Assembly: GCA_946811695.1 (NCBI GenBank)
Contig: OX328125.1
Span: 102,706,176 to 102,770,175 of the forward strand
Source of the DNA: Gonocerus acuteangulatus
Taxonomy: Eukaryota > Arthropoda > Insecta > Hemiptera > Coreidae
Length of the DNA: 64,000 bases
Reading direction: 5' to 3'
Numbering within the stretch: the stretch's first letter is position 1; every line of letters begins with the position of its first letter. Shown in pieces: positions 1 through 11,495 of this stretch. The translations under genes and the position numbers were made by a program. The notes under the pieces are model-generated. The model did not search any database and was not told the origin of the DNA. It was given only the letters and a program-made list of their open reading frames with translations.

Positions 1-84
1 CGATATACGTAATTTAATTAATTTGCTTTTTGAATTAAATTTCCTGCAGATTCTCAATTTGGCTACATGCGTTTTAGGACGTGA

Positions 85-420
85 AAATAAATCTACTATA
101 TATTTGTCAAATACCACTCACTCACTCACTCACTCACTCACTCACTCACTCACTCAAACACTGACCTATCATCGCCCGGCCCAAACCACTTGACAGAAAA
201 ATTTGAAATTTTGCATGGACACTCCCTTTACGATATAAACACTCGCTAAGAAAGGCTTTTTAGATATTCATTTATTTTAGTATTTTTAGAGGGGTTGGAA
301 ATTTTTAGTTGTTTTTAAAGAGAGCATGCTCGCTAGGCAGCATGCTAGGACGATAACAGGTCAGCTGATACCGTACTGTATCTATTTCATAATATTTTTA
401 TTTGCGGCTCTTTTCTAGAT
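85..420 (+). repeat. Interspersed repeat U, copy 1, with (ACTC)n tract
   Basis: An ACTC tetranucleotide tract (about 112-156) is followed by a block that recurs at 48490-48815, including the shared words GACCTATCATC, CTCGCTAAGAAAG and GCTAGGACGATAACAG. In both copies the tetranucleotide tract sits at the same place. No coding capacity is seen. The class is unknown; it is recognised only because it recurs. Confidence 0.7.
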
Positions 421-658
421 ATAAACTGTGATGTCACCCCTCATAGGGTTTACGCTTTACCTGGTGATGGTCCATCCGAGGTAATAATATCCCGAACCCT
501 TGCACAGACTCCTCATCCATCAGCATTCGCGCCCCAATGTCCAAAAACATTATACTTTGATTACTTATCAACTGATGAATAACATATAGAATGACAGGAC
601 TCAGGAATTATATAGTAGCGTTAATTTTGATGATACATTATTTAACGAAATAAAATAA

Positions 659-1286
659 CTACATGCTGTTATACTCGCACTCGACAACATACTAAACACT
701 GATAAGAAAAACATTACTATATGTACTGACTCATTGAGCGTCTTACTTACATTACAGGACATTTACAATACTAATCCTTTAATAACAGAGATACACTATA
801 AAATATCATTACTGAACAAGAAAGCCACTCTGTATTGGCTACCAGGACACGAAGACGTCGGACCAACTACCAACGTTGACATACTAGCAAAACTTGCAGG
901 ACGAAAAGAACAACTGGACACTTACAGCTTAACGTACCAAGACTTGCAGACTGAAGTTAAGAAAAGAATCGTGCAAATGTGGCAAGAAACCCGGTCTGAA
1001 ATTAGGGAAAATAAATTAAGGGAGATTAAGTATACAGTTGGAGAATGGCCTTGAAGCATACGAGAAGAAGTAGTCCTCTGCCGTCTGAGGGTAGGCCATT
1101 ACCTTATGACACGACAAGACAGACCAATATTCCAGTACTGCAATACAACACTTACTGAAAGACTGTAGACTTATGCAAAACACTAACTTACCATCAAACG
1201 TGCATGAATTATTTTCAGATGACAGCAAACATATTACAGACATCTTTAAATTCCTTTCAAACACAAAACTTTTGGGTAAAATCTAG
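659..1286 (+). pseudogene. Decayed LINE: RNase H domain and C-terminal zinc knuckle
   Basis: The reading frame is open from 659 and encodes the second half of a retrotransposon RNase H domain: the ICTDSL box with a catalytic Asp, then the YWLPGHEDVG box. A TGA at 1052 replaces the serine codon that intact relatives have after EWP. The same frame continues with EEVVLCRLRVGH, loses the residues that should follow GH, and keeps TRQDRP and the first Cys pair. It then shifts frame within the zinc knuckle and ends at TAG 1284-1286 with KFLSNTKLLGKI. The family is a non-LTR retrotransposon (I/Jockey/R1 group). The nonsense codon, deletion and frameshift show it is dead and 5'-truncated. Confidence 0.85.
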
Positions 1287-1792
1287 CTACACCCTTTTTT
1301 CCATTTTGCTTCCTTTTTTCCCCTACTGACTTTTATTTATAGAAATAAATATTACTGAGTGAGCCACTGAAACATCTGAATCTAGAAAGAACTAAACTCT
1401 CCTAGTTATTACGTAGCACTTTACTCAAGAAGCTTTTTGTTTTTATTTTTTTCGACTATTTATTTCTTCTTTTTTGATTTAACGCTGACAACATTGACAT
1501 AAACATTTCCTAAATCTTTATTATTGCAGTTTAGTCGCTAGAGTTGCAATAAACTATTAATAAAATAACTGCTTATCTGCTGTGACGTAGCACGGATATT
1601 CAGATAGTTATTTATATATTAGCATAAATAAGTATCTTGTTATAATATCCAGACGGATACGGAGAAAACTTAGAACTACAAATACAATCCTACGAGTAGA
1701 ATGTAGGAAGGTGTGAAGGGGCACTTCCTCCCTAGAGGTATCTCTCCTCTTTATTATTTCATATACACATCTCCTTCCTTCGTCTCTATCTA
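1287..1792. other. AT-rich stretch, possible LINE 3' UTR
   Basis: No ORF or repeat is recognised. The position directly after a LINE stop codon suggests 3' UTR plus unique flank. It passes without a clear tail into the 67-bp array. Confidence 0.4.
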
Positions 1793-2925
1793 GGTGTGGA
1801 TATCTTGGGAGTTATACATATCAACAACCTCCTAGCACCGTCTTCCTTCGTCTTTATCTAGGTGTGGAGATCTTGGAGTTATACATATCACCAACCTCCT
1901 AGCACCGTCTTCCTTCGTCTCTATCTAGGTGTGGATATCTTGGGAGTTATACATATCAACAACCTCCTAGCACAGTGTTCCTTCGCCTCTATCTAGGTGT
2001 GGAGATCTTGGAGTTATACATATCACCAACCTCCTAGCACCGTCTTCCTTCGTCTCTATCTAGGTGTGGAGATCTTGGAGTTATACATATCACCAACCTC
2101 CTAGCACCGTCTTCCTTCGTCTCTATCTAGGTGTGGAGATCTTGGAGTTATACAAATCACCAACCTCCTAGCACAGTCTTCCTTCGCCTCTATCTAGGTG
2201 TGGAGATCTTGGAGTTATACATATCACCAACCTCCTAGCACCGTCTTCCTTCGTCTCTATCTAGGTGTGGAGATCTTGGAGTTATACATATCACCAACCT
2301 CCTCGCACAGTCTTCCTTCGCCTCTATCTAGGTGTGGAGATCTTGGAGTTATACATATCACCAACCTCCTAGCACCGTCTTCCTTCGTCTCTATCTAGGT
2401 GTGGAGATCTTGGAGTTATACATATCACCAACCTCCTAGTACCGTCTTCCTTCGTCTCTATCTAGGTGTGGAGATCTTGGAGTTATACATATCACCAACC
2501 TCCTAGCACCGTCTTCCTTCGTCTCTATCTAGGTGTGGAGATCTTGGAGTTATACATATCACCAACCTCCTAGTACCGTCTTCCTTCGTCTCTATCTAGG
2601 TGTGGAGATCTTGGAGTTATACATATCACCAACCTCCTAGTACCGTCTTCCTTCGTCTCTATCTAGGTGTGGAGATCTTGGAGTTATACATATCACCAAC
2701 CTTCTAGCACCGTCTTCCTTCGTCTCTATCTAGGTGTGGATATCTTGGGAGCTACACATATCACCAACCTCCTAGCACCGTCTTCCTTCGTCTCTATCTA
2801 GGTGTGGAGATCTTGGAGTTATACATATCACCAACCTCCTAGGACCGTCTTCCTTCGTCTCTATCTAGGTGTGGATATCTTGGGAGTTACACATATCACC
2901 AACCTCCTTGCATCGTCTTCAGGCA
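1793..2925 (+). repeat. 67-bp minisatellite, about 17 copies
   Basis: The period is exactly 67 bp: GGTGTGG recurs at 2063 and 2130 and onward. Each unit contains ATCTTGGAGTTATACATATC, CCAACCTCCTAGCACC and a CTTCCTTCGTCTCTATCTA junction. Variant units (GATATCTTGGGAG, ATCAACAACC) are interspersed, and the outer units differ most. Short ORFs inside are by-products of a 67-bp period without stops. Confidence 0.95.
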
Positions 2926-3138
2926 TCAGGTATATAGAGCTGTTTACAATTCTGATGAAGTTTCTCAACTCGAAAGCTGTAGATCGGGTGCGAAATGAAA
3001 TTCAAATATATACATCTAACAACAAATTCATTAATTAATGCTACCGTGGTGTACAATCGATTAATTTAAGTGACAAGTGTTTTTTTTTTTTTCGTGTTTC
3101 CCCCCTCCCTAAATACGGAGGAAACCCTCTTATGACGC

Positions 3139-3141
<3 letters not shown>

Positions 3142-3197
<56 letters not shown>
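3142..3197. repeat. (TA)n microsatellite
   Basis: An uninterrupted AT dinucleotide tract. The TIR element at 3198 begins directly at its edge. Tyr-Ile runs translated from this tract are not proteins. Confidence 0.97.
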
Positions 3198-3200
<3 letters not shown>

Positions 3201-3906
3201 GATGTCCCCAAAATAAACAGCAAATCGATGCAGGATGAAAAAATAAAGAAAAAAGGCCTTTGGAATTATTCTCGTTTTTGCTTCGTTTCCGAGATAAACG
3301 CAAAAAAATAAAACACAATTGTGAATAGGCATTCTTTCATGATGCCTATATACGAATCACTAAAAGTATATGTTTTATCTTCCACTCCCTCTACCCCCCC
3401 CCCCTCCCAAAAAAAAACAACAACAAAAGAACAAAAAATATTCTTGGTCAAAAAATTAAATTACAGCATGTAAAGCTGCACGTTCAACTATTTAAAATAC
3501 TTAATTTTCTTTAGAAAAAAGAAAAGGCATCAGCCCTAAAATTCGTAGTTAATAATAAATGGACGTTAAAATTTAATAATAATAATTTGCTTTGGATGAT
3601 AACAGAAAACAAAACAACTTTCTATTCTTAATAAAATTAAAGTTTCAATTCTTAAAAAAGTTTGAAATTTATCACTGGACGCATACATAATTGTAAAAGG
3701 TAGAACAACACAATAAAAACAAATACTTTTAATGATTTTTATATAGGCATCATGAAAGAATGCCTATTCAAAATTGTGTTTTAGTTTTTTGCGTTTTTCT
3801 CGGAAACGAAGCAAAAACGAGAAAAATTCCAAAGTCTTTTTTTCTTTCTTTTTTTCATCCTGCATCGATTCCCGAAGTTTTGCCGTTTATTTTGGGGACA
3901 CCCCGT
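3198..3906. mobile_element. TIR element C (MITE-like, 0.7 kb)
   Basis: The left arm (about 3198-3355) and right arm (about 3738-3906) are inverted copies, sharing TGTCCCCAAAATAAAC, CATCGATGCAGGATG and the AGGCATTCTTTCATGATGCC block. The ends read GG(A/G)TGTCCCC. About 380 bp lie between the arms, including a SINE-tail fragment. A TA tract on the left fits TA-targeting Tc1/mariner-type insertion. There is no transposase, so it would be non-autonomous. Confidence 0.8.
3525..3586 (+). repeat. 3' tail fragment of SINE3 inside element C
   Basis: The words CAGCCCTAAAATTCG, TTAATAATAAATGGACG and TTAAAATTTAA match the tail of the SINE at 54812-55018. Only the tail is present. Confidence 0.6.
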
Positions 3907-3959
3907 ACACAGGGTAAATTTATGTCAGTCTATCGGAAAGGGGGTATACTTTGTTCTTT

Positions 3960-4183
3960 TTTCCAATTGAATTAGCCCGTTAGACGTACGTTAGTAAAGC
4001 TGCCGCTAGGAGCGCTTTCTATCACTAGGGGGAATGAATCATGTTCCTGCGTCAGATAATAAGACGAAAATATGAAGTTTTTTTGTATTTATTAAGTAGT
4101 CCAGTACCGTCTATAAACAAGACTCTGAAAGGTGGTTGCTCATTACAACTGTAAAAGAGAAGAACTATTAATGTTCTTATTTT
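3960..4183 (+). mobile_element. S element, 3' part, interrupted by an R element
   Basis: Matches the complete S element at 30240-30460 (AGGAGCGCT, TTCCTGCGT, GTATTTATTA, AGAGAA...ACTATT). It breaks at TTCTTATTTT, where R begins, and the remaining S end resumes at about 6094. Confidence 0.7.
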
Positions 4184-4338
4184 AGCACGGTTCCTCCCTA
4201 CCTCCATAGTGAGAACCCGCTTATGAGGTTGACCTCACGACGCAATCCGGAAGTGCCGACTAGAAACTTTCACGTTTCAGACCCCATAGATCACGAAAAT
4301 AAAGGTGGTTCAAATTTGTGTGTGTGTGTGTGTGTGTA

Positions 4339-4386
<48 letters not shown>

Positions 4387-6093
4387 GCTTGTCTGTTAAC
4401 GCTCTAGCAAGCTCAAAAATGGCCCGATTTTGATGAAATTTGGTACAAAAATCTGTCGTCTAATTTGAAAGGTCTAGTTCGTTAACCAGCAGAATCCGCC
4501 AACGGGAAGATAGTGTTTGGGGCGAAATTCGCGCAAAACAAATCGTAACGCTTACGTTTTTGTGTTTATATGCTTGCAGGTACTTGATTTATAGGTTTCT
4601 TAACATAGGAAAACAAATGAAACAATTTTTAAGGCGATATCTGTAACCGTTTTTGAGGAAAGTGGAATCAATGTTTTTGTAAGTCATTATTTTTTTTTGT
4701 GAGTACTTAGAATTGCGGGATTCAATTGAAAGATTTTCTACATATTGGAAATTAATCCCAACTAAGATTTTTAAATTTTGGTTATATTTGGAGTTAAGGA
4801 AGTATGCGAAAAAAATATTTTATTAATAGACATGAAAAGTTTTCGGATCTTCACACATTTTTCGTAAATATCTCGATAACGGTTGGGAAATCAAGGTAAG
4901 TGGAAGGTGGAAGAAATATTCGATGGGGCAGCATCAATCATAGATATATGCGCTTAAATCTTAAAAAGTGTTTGTTTTGTTGTTTTTCTCTTTGTTTATC
5001 TCACTTTTTAATTGGTTGTTTCTTGTTTTAAATTGCATTTATCAGTAAAATTAGTATTTTAGTAAAATAAGCCAAGAAACAGTGAAAGGTATTGGTAATA
5101 AGTTCGGAGTGGCTGTGGTAATCATGATGACAGTGGCTAATCATGATGGCGTACACATAAGTTTGTTTTTAATTCTTCTATCTATATAACCTTCCTCATA
5201 TCCTGCCACTGAAGTTATCGTTATTTCTTATTTTATATAAAGATTTTACCCTCGAGAGAATGGAATTTTATTTGCCATGAAGCACATATTTACAGTTGAT
5301 TATAACAGTAAAATGAATATACTAGTAAAACCAAAGAAACTTAAAATGACAACGAATTTTTGGTTCGAAATAGAGCCTTCTGTGCAGGAGTCGAAGAGTA
5401 TGTTTTGAGTACACAATTGTATTGACTTATTCAGACTTCCTCTAGATTGAGGATTAAGAATTATCCGTATTATTCAGTGTAAGTTGGCTACTGTCAGTTT
5501 CCTGTGATTTTTGATGCCTAATCTATTCCCTTTCTTCGAGGTGTAGGGAACCGCGCTAACATGACGCAGTTCCTGCGAGGCAGACTTTTTTGAGTTTATA
5601 TGCTTGCAGGTACTAGTTTTATAAGTTTCTTAACATAGGAAAACGAATGAAACCATTTTGAAGGCGATATCTGTAACCGTTTTTGAGAAAAGTGGAATCA
5701 ATGTTTATGTAAGTCATTATTTTTTGTGGGTACTTAGAATCCAACTGAAGTTATCGTTATTTCTTATTTTATAAAAAGATTTAACCCACGACAGAATGGA
5801 ATTTTATTCGCCATGAAGCACATATTTACAGTTGATTATAACAGTAAAACGAATTTGCTTGTAAAACAAGATACTTAAAATGTTTCGTTGTTTAGAATAG
5901 AGCCTTCTTAGTAGTAGTCAAAGAGTAAGTACGTTTTCAGTACATAATTGTATTGACTTATACAGATTAAGAAGTATCCGCTTCTGTGTATGTTGGCTAC
6001 TGTCAGTTTCCTGTGATTTGTGATGCTAATCTATTCCATTTCTTCGAGATGTTTGTAACCGCGCTAAGATGACGCAGTTCCTGCGAGTCGGAC
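4184..6093 (+). mobile_element. R element (Helentron/HINE-like), complete plus partial tandem copy
   Basis: Starts AGCACGGTTCCTCCC after TTT. It carries a GT/TA microsatellite at 4318-4386, then the conserved ATTTTGATGAAATTTGGTAC and TTCGTTAACCAGCA words. The first unit ends near 5585 with GAACCGCGCTAACATGACG, CAGTTCCTGCG and GCAGAC before a T run. A second 5'-truncated unit runs 5594-6093 with its own GTCGGAC end. Left AGCRCGGTTCC and right GGAACCGCGCT form subterminal inverted repeats, with a short GCAG/CTGC stem-loop near the 3' end. This layout (subTIRs, internal microsatellite, 3' stem-loop, T-rich target) matches the Helentron-associated HINE/DINE-1 type. It is non-coding. Confidence 0.65.
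4318..4386. repeat. (GT)n(TA)n microsatellite internal to R
   Basis: A GT run passes into a TA run at the position occupied by TA tracts in the other R copies (30936-31043, 47738-47771). Confidence 0.95.
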
Positions 6094-6189
6094 TTTGTTG
6101 TTTATATAGGTTAGTTAAAGCAAATTACTCAGTACACATACCCAAACTCTGAGGATATTGCTTCGTTATGCAGCTCCTGCGTGACGGAC
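6094..6189 (+). mobile_element. S element 3' end, resumed after R
   Basis: Contains CCAAACTCTGAGGA, TTATGCAGCTCCTGCGTG and ACGGACTT as at the end of the complete S element (30505-30556). Together with 3960-4183 it brackets the R insertion. Confidence 0.7.
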
Positions 6190-6223
6190 TTCTTTCTTTC
6201 CTAAGTGTTTAATATTAAATTAA

Positions 6224-6225
<2 letters not shown>

Positions 6226-6284
<59 letters not shown>

Positions 6285-6290
6285 TTTATG
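6226..6290. repeat. (TA)n microsatellite
   Basis: AT dinucleotide tract with single interruptions (TATATG). Confidence 0.95.
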
Positions 6291-6494
6291 TTATACCTCA
6301 ATTGAAACAATTCCGACTAATTGCTATACGATGAACATGTGTAATGACACAAATGATAAATCTCAGCTGAGGGAAATGGTCAGGATAGACTTGACACGAT
6401 GACCTCTCACCTAAAATCGATATGTTCGCGGGTAAACAGTCATTTTGGTCAATCTGTAATCTCTAGGTTCCGCCGACTACACAGTATCCTCACT

Positions 6495-6505
6495 ACATGT
6501 ATACA

Positions 6506-6538
<33 letters not shown>

Positions 6539-6541
6539 TTA
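6495..6541. repeat. (TA)n microsatellite
   Basis: AT dinucleotide tract at the left edge of a possible pogo-like element. Confidence 0.93.
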
Positions 6542-6547
6542 GTCTTA

Positions 6548-7357
6548 GTAGACTCTCCCTAATCCGGCGCCGTCGGGACCGGGATATAGTCGGATTAGAC
6601 AATCCAGTTAGAACCGGAAACTTATATATTTGAAAAAACATATTATTTGAAGATATAATAATAAGAACCATTTTTAAGATTGCATATTTAAAATGGTACA
6701 AATAATTACTTTTAAAACTTGCACTCCACTCGCGATTAATGTTCGAACTAAACGGGCTAAAATCGGGCGTTCCAGCCGTAGGTGCCCGAATAGAAACATC
6801 AATTGCCTCGTAGAAACACAAGTTCCTGCCTCTAAAATGAAACATATTTACCTTTTTTGACCTTGAGGTGATAGTATACACCAAATGGAACACAAGTGGT
6901 CCTCTGGGCTAAGGGTCAATTCCCAACAGGAAAGGAGGAAATTTAACTTTTATGTATTTTTAGGTTAACCACGTTTTTTTTGTTGTTTTTTTTTTTGTTG
7001 AGTAGAAAGCAATAACTAAATAACTGTTTAAGATATGTGATTCCCAATTGCAGCATCGTGAACTAGACAAAATTTACTCGAAGAGCATGTAGACTTTGGC
7101 AATCGTAAAAGCAGTAAAAGGGGACTAAAACGCAGTTTCTATTTTCATCCTCATTTAGTTTTAACAAAAGCAAATGCAATGAAACACCACGAAACAAATG
7201 TTTGGCTAGCTAGAAAGGGAAGGGTTTCTAGGCCCTCGACCTGGTCTAGTTTCAGCGAGTTACGAGATCCGTCACTCATTTAGAGAGACCGCCGGATTAG
7301 AGAGAGCGACGGATAAGAGAACACTCGATACGGGACAGTCTACAGTATATATATATG
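6548..7357. mobile_element. Possible pogo/Tigger-like non-autonomous element
   Basis: The left end reads GTAGACTCTCCCTAATCCGG next to a TA tract. The right end, read inverted, is GTAGACTGTCCCG, followed by subterminal TCTCTAATCCGGCGG; the tract beyond is again TATATA. Rows of TCTCTAATCCGG-type subterminal motifs and TA flanks fit pogo/Tigger elements, but the arms are diverged. There is no transposase. The 138-codon antisense ORF here resembles nothing I know. Confidence 0.4.
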
Positions 7358-7430
7358 AAATGAAAATTGTTTTGATTCTTAGGGATTATTTTGAATTTAC
7401 AGAATAATGAAGAAAATTTAAAATATAAAG

Positions 7431-7889
7431 TTAAATACTACAGATTGAATATAAACGAGGGGTTGGGTGAAACTCGCAGGGATAGAAAGTGGTGGGAGAA
7501 TCAGGAATTAAAGGTTTCCAGGTTGGTAGAATGGCGACAGACAAAGGTAAGGAATCCCGTAGCGAGGTGGCACGGGTGGCAAGATGTTTCTCGAATAAAG
7601 TCGAACAGTATGAAGGATCGGAAGGACGAGATCTGGTGTTACGGGAGTGAACAGAGGATTTTAATTTAAGGTGTTGAAAGGTCTTCAGGATTGAATTACT
7701 TGGTAAAGGACTGAGCCGAGGAAGTACTGTCAACGATAAAGAGGGAATAGCCAATTTAGCTCCTGGTAGAAATGTGATATGTGGGAGTCTCTGGGGATCC
7801 CGAGGATAAATCAGTTCATGAAGCGTTTGAGTTTTGCCTCCATCGTACACCAAACATCCATAATCAAACTCAGGGGAATGATGAAACAA
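7431..7889 (-). pseudogene. Degenerate LINE reverse-transcriptase C-terminal region
   Basis: A 152-codon minus-strand ORF begins with EFDYGCLVYDGGKTQTL, close to the DYGC(I/L)VYGSA box after the RT thumb in insect non-LTR elements. Later LATRATSLRD and LPTWKPLIPDSP occupy the place of the linker before RNase H. The conserved HHxGxRLxxGAFR stretch is missing, so the ORF has probably survived by chance in a decayed copy. Confidence 0.4.
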
Positions 7890-8360
7890 ATAAGCAGTTT
7901 CTTTCTAAGGCGGTAACCCATCCAGTGCTAACTACCTACGGCGGGAACCGGACTCTTGAAGATGTTGTCCATCTTGGCTCAATCTCCGTTGATTTGTTAA
8001 TTCAATCAGGGCGGAGGTTGGCGGCATCGCCTTGATCCACATCAATGCATTACTGGTCTAGTCCTAACAGCGCCCATGGGTGGATGTTCTCAATCATGCA
8101 ATCATCCTTTGCTATCAATGACCAGGATTGATAAGACAAGCGGAAGCTAGGGGGGAGCGTTCTTGAGTCATCAATATCCATCTTCCATCAACTCTCAGGA
8201 ACCATTTCTCATCACTAGCCGATGGCTTCCACTTATATTAAATCCATTTTGTACGCTACGGATGGATGCTCATGGTATAATTTAGGGACATATTCAGAAT
8301 TTAATTCTCCGCAGGTTTTAGCGAGTTAAATTTCTCGTTTCACATGGAAACCCCCGTTTA
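7890..8360. other. Unrecognised, moderately GC sequence
   Basis: It may continue the minus-strand LINE remnant, but I recognise no motif. The 84-codon ORF on the plus strand is antisense to that remnant. Confidence 0.35.
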
Positions 8361-8494
8361 TTAGGGTGCGTTTACATCTGACACTTTTTGCACGAAATAT
8401 ATCTAAGGAGTCGGATGTATAATTACAGTAATTATTATATTCGACACCTGAGATATAGATACTTCGAGAAGTGTCAGATGTAAACACACCCTTA
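8361..8494. mobile_element. PIF/Harbinger-like MITE with TTA target duplication
   Basis: TTA (8361-8363), then GGGTGCGTTTACATCTGACA. At the other end TGTCAGATGTAAACACACCC, then TTA (8492-8494). The TIRs are about 25 bp with one mismatch. The 3-bp TTA duplication is typical of PIF/Harbinger. A second right end with TTA lies at 8586-8609, so a longer 8361-8609 form or a shared-end dimer is possible. Confidence 0.75.
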
Positions 8495-8617
8495 TTGCTC
8501 CTGATAGAAATATATATCTCGGACATAAATTGTATGCATTTTACATTAGTTACAATTTCTGTCTGACATAAATATCATGCTATAACTATCAGATGTAAAC
8601 GCACCCTTACTTATTTG

Positions 8618-9270
8618 TCTGTCCGCTCTCTCACAGGTTGAAAAATGGTCCAATTTTAATGAAATTTGGTACAAAAAGCATGGGACTGATTTGAAAGGAC
8701 GAGTTCGTTAACCAACTGAATCCGTCTACAGAGTCATGATTTTTTTTGGTGAATTTCACACAAAATAATAGGTACTCTTTTCACAGGTTCTCTAACGTAA
8801 GGAACCCAATGAAACCATTGTCAAGGTGATATCTGTAAGCCACCGTTTTCCAGAAAATTGGATAAATATAGTTTTCAAACTATGTTCCGATTTGGGTACT
8901 TAGAATCATGGGAATCAATTGAAATATTCTCTACTTGTTCGAAATTTATATAAACTAAGATGTTTATAGTTTGGTTACATTTCGATTTAAGACATGAAAA
9001 GTTTTGGTTATTCGCATATTTTCGTAAATATATCGAAAACAGTGAACAAAATCAAGTAAGATAATTATTCGAAAGCTTACTAAATTCTCAAAAAAAAAAT
9101 ATTCTAATGTAATTTTTGATGAGGCGATGTCAATCGGAGAAAAAACTGCTTGAAACTTCGAAATTGTTGGTTTTGTTCTTTTGAATCGGTTTTTGACTCC
9201 GTTTAACCAATTTAAATGGCTCCTGTTATTTTTTCTAGTATTTATCAATAAATGAGTGTTTTAATAATAA
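8618..9270 (+). repeat. R element body, truncated
   Basis: Carries TTGTCTGTCCGCTCTC, ATGAAATTTGGTACAAAAA, GTTCGTTAACCA and TAAATATATCGAAAACAGT in R order. Both R termini are missing; the left edge adjoins the MITE's alternative end. Confidence 0.65.
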
Positions 9271-9369
9271 GACAGCTTTGTAATTAATGAGCTCATGATT
9301 TAAGTATTTTGCATAAACATGAAACAAATCAATTAATTTCAGTCTTTAACGTACATTATTATTATTAAC

Positions 9370-9845
9370 TAGCTGTGCCCGCGACTTCATTCGCTTGGAT
9401 AGTGACTCAGGGCAGCATTTTTGGATATAAGTTTTGGTTTATTATGCATTATAAGCACCGTCGTATGGGTATTTTTTTAAAAATATACATTACAGTAATG
9501 CTTCTCTATGCACGATATCAGGCGTTTAGTCATGGCGGATCAAGCATACAGACTGCTAGGATTGTTAAACGTGACAGAGCCACGAAGCTGACCCCTTAGG
9601 GATTGTTAAACCGTACTGTGTATAGAGTGTCTATACAGACAAAAATTCTAAATGTCTATACAGATAAGTGTCTATACAGACTAAAATTCTACTGTGTATA
9701 TAGTGTCTAAGCAGACAAAAATTCTAATAATCATTGTTTTGGGTACTATTGCGTTGACAAAGACCCCAACAGTATTTTTTCCATATATCCTCATGTACAG
9801 CCAGCGATCCGTTAGAATTTTATTATATATACGTGGATTAACGAC
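9370..9845 (+). repeat. Q-type interspersed repeat, left part
   Basis: Begins ACTAGCTGTGCCCGCGACTT, a start seen in many insect interspersed repeats, and continues with repeated TGTCTATACAGAC words. The stretch 9712-9845 (CAGACAAAAATTCTAA, GCGATCCGTTAGAA) recurs directly at 11198-11330, so an element is split or duplicated here. Confidence 0.5.
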
Positions 9846-9853
9846 TGGTAGTA

Positions 9854-10738
9854 GGGTCATTCCATGTGAAATCACGCAGGTAGTAGGGTCATTCCATGTG
9901 AAATCACGCAGGTAGTAGGGTCATTCCATGTGAAATCACCCAGGTCATGTCACCCATGATTTCAGATTTTCCTGAAACTTTGCACATTTGCTTGTACTTA
10001 TGCCCTAAGAATACCTGTGAAGGTTCATTGTTCTAGGATATATACTTTTTCTTTAATCCAATTATAAAAATATTAATATTGTGATAATATTGATGAGCAA
10101 CGTTTCAGGAAAATCTAAAATCGTGGCTCACATGACCTGCGTGATATCACATGGAATGACCCATGACCAACTGGCATCAAATTTTACACACTTTTATTGA
10201 AAATGTCATTTTTTAAATGGGCCCCACAAAGTACCCATTAATTTTTTTATACTAATAAAAATCTCATAATTTTAGGGTTTATTTGAAACCTTTTCCAGCT
10301 TCCCAGCATTTTGGAGAAAAAAGTTACAAACGTTTTTGTAACCCCTTGTTTTAGTTTAAAAAACCACAATAGTGTCAAACAATATGAATTTTATAATTTT
10401 TTGTAATACTATGGCTACTTAAATGACTGCATTTTTGCAAAGTATGTACTTCTGTTAAAGTATGAAAAAATTTCCAGATCAAAATCTTTATTGACACCTG
10501 AAATATTATAGTTTTTGTAAATGTTACTCATTTCCCGCAAGTGAATCTGTAAAACCAAATTATCACAATATTAATATTTTAAAAATTGGATTAAAGAAAA
10601 AGTATATATCCTAGAACAATAAAACCTCACAGGTATTCTTAGGGCATAAGTACAAGCAAATGTGCAAAGTTTCAGGAAAATCTAAAATCTTGGGTAACAT
10701 TTCATTAAAATATTGGGTTTTTTGAAATGGAATGACCC
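9854..10738. mobile_element. Element D: nested palindrome with tripled left end
   Basis: GGGTCATTCCATGTGAAATC occurs three times at 32-bp spacing (9854, 9886, 9918). Its inverse occurs at about 10150-10168 and, shortened, at 10724-10738. Inverted arms 9957-10095 and 10545-10700 share TTTGCACATTTGCTTGTAC and CCTAGAACAAT. The ends GGGTCATTCC/GGAATGACCC abut GTAGTA/AGTAGTA, a probable short target duplication in an inverted S copy. Non-coding. Confidence 0.65.
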
Positions 10739-10741
10739 AGT

Positions 10742-11030
10742 AGTAAGTTGGTAATTTGGGTCTAGAGTAAACCCCACCACCTTATGAACCGATTTATTTT
10801 ATTTTTACAACATATTTTTCTATTAATATGCCCACAACATGTTAATAGAAAAATTCGGCTGGTTTGGGCGAATAATTCTACTTTGGGTCCGGAGTAACCC
10901 CCCCCCCCCCCCTTCCAGATGAACCAATCTTGTTGGTGAACGAACTCATTCATTTGCTACGCTGGGATACTGTACCAAGTTTCGTGACGAAAAAAACAAA
11001 AAACTCTGGTGTGTATCGAGTTAACGATAG
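10742..11030 (-). repeat. S element fragment, inverted
   Basis: Inverted relative to 29560-30100: GGGTCCGGAGTAACCCCC, GAACGAACTC and CCAAGTTTCGTGACGAAAAA match. A long C run reflects the G-rich GGGGGTTTACTCC box of S. Confidence 0.65.
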
Positions 11031-11332
11031 TTCATGAAATGTTCAACGTGATTATTTACATTGGTATAGCTTCTTTATTTATGAACCGATTGACATGAAA
11101 CAAGGTCCAAATATTTACTGAAGCTTACTACAATATATTAATGAAAATGGCAACTAAATCGGATAAGCCGTCTCTGAGATTAGCACGCACCAACAAACAG
11201 ACAAAAATTCTAAAAATCATTGTTTTGCGGACTATTGCGTTGATCAAGGCCCCCAATAGTATTTTATCCCATATATCATCCCTGTACAAACAGCGATCCG
11301 TTAGAAGTTAATTATATGTATAGATTAACTAC
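11031..11332 (+). repeat. Q-type repeat, right part
   Basis: Ends with ACAAACAGACAAAAATTCTA, GCGATCCGTTAGAA and ATGTATAGATTAACTA, a direct repeat of 9712-9845. Confidence 0.5.
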
Positions 11333-11495
11333 GGATTTTAGGACGGGTTATCTATAGGTCACCACCCAGCCAGGACAGGGCTGATCCCTTTACTTTTTCC
11401 CAAAGAAAAGCCACCACACCTCGTGCAAATCGAACCCACCCTTGGCACGGAGTGTTAAGTGCTCACACTTTAACCCTCACGGCCACCGGGCCTAC
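11333..11495 (-). mobile_element. SINE3, tRNA-Leu-like head, inverted
   Basis: On the minus strand GGCCCGGTGGCCGTGAGGGT forms a tRNA-Leu/Ser-like A box. Then come GCACTTAACACTCCGTGCC and the B box GGTTCGAT, then GTGGCTTTTCTTT and a body ending GTCCTAAAATCC. The second copy is at 54812-55018. Pol III-derived retroposon; not a functional tRNA. Confidence 0.8.

Noticed and set aside
6477..6893. 138-codon minus-strand ORF as a gene
   Set aside because: It starts in a possible TIR element and runs from a TA tract; no motif, no support.
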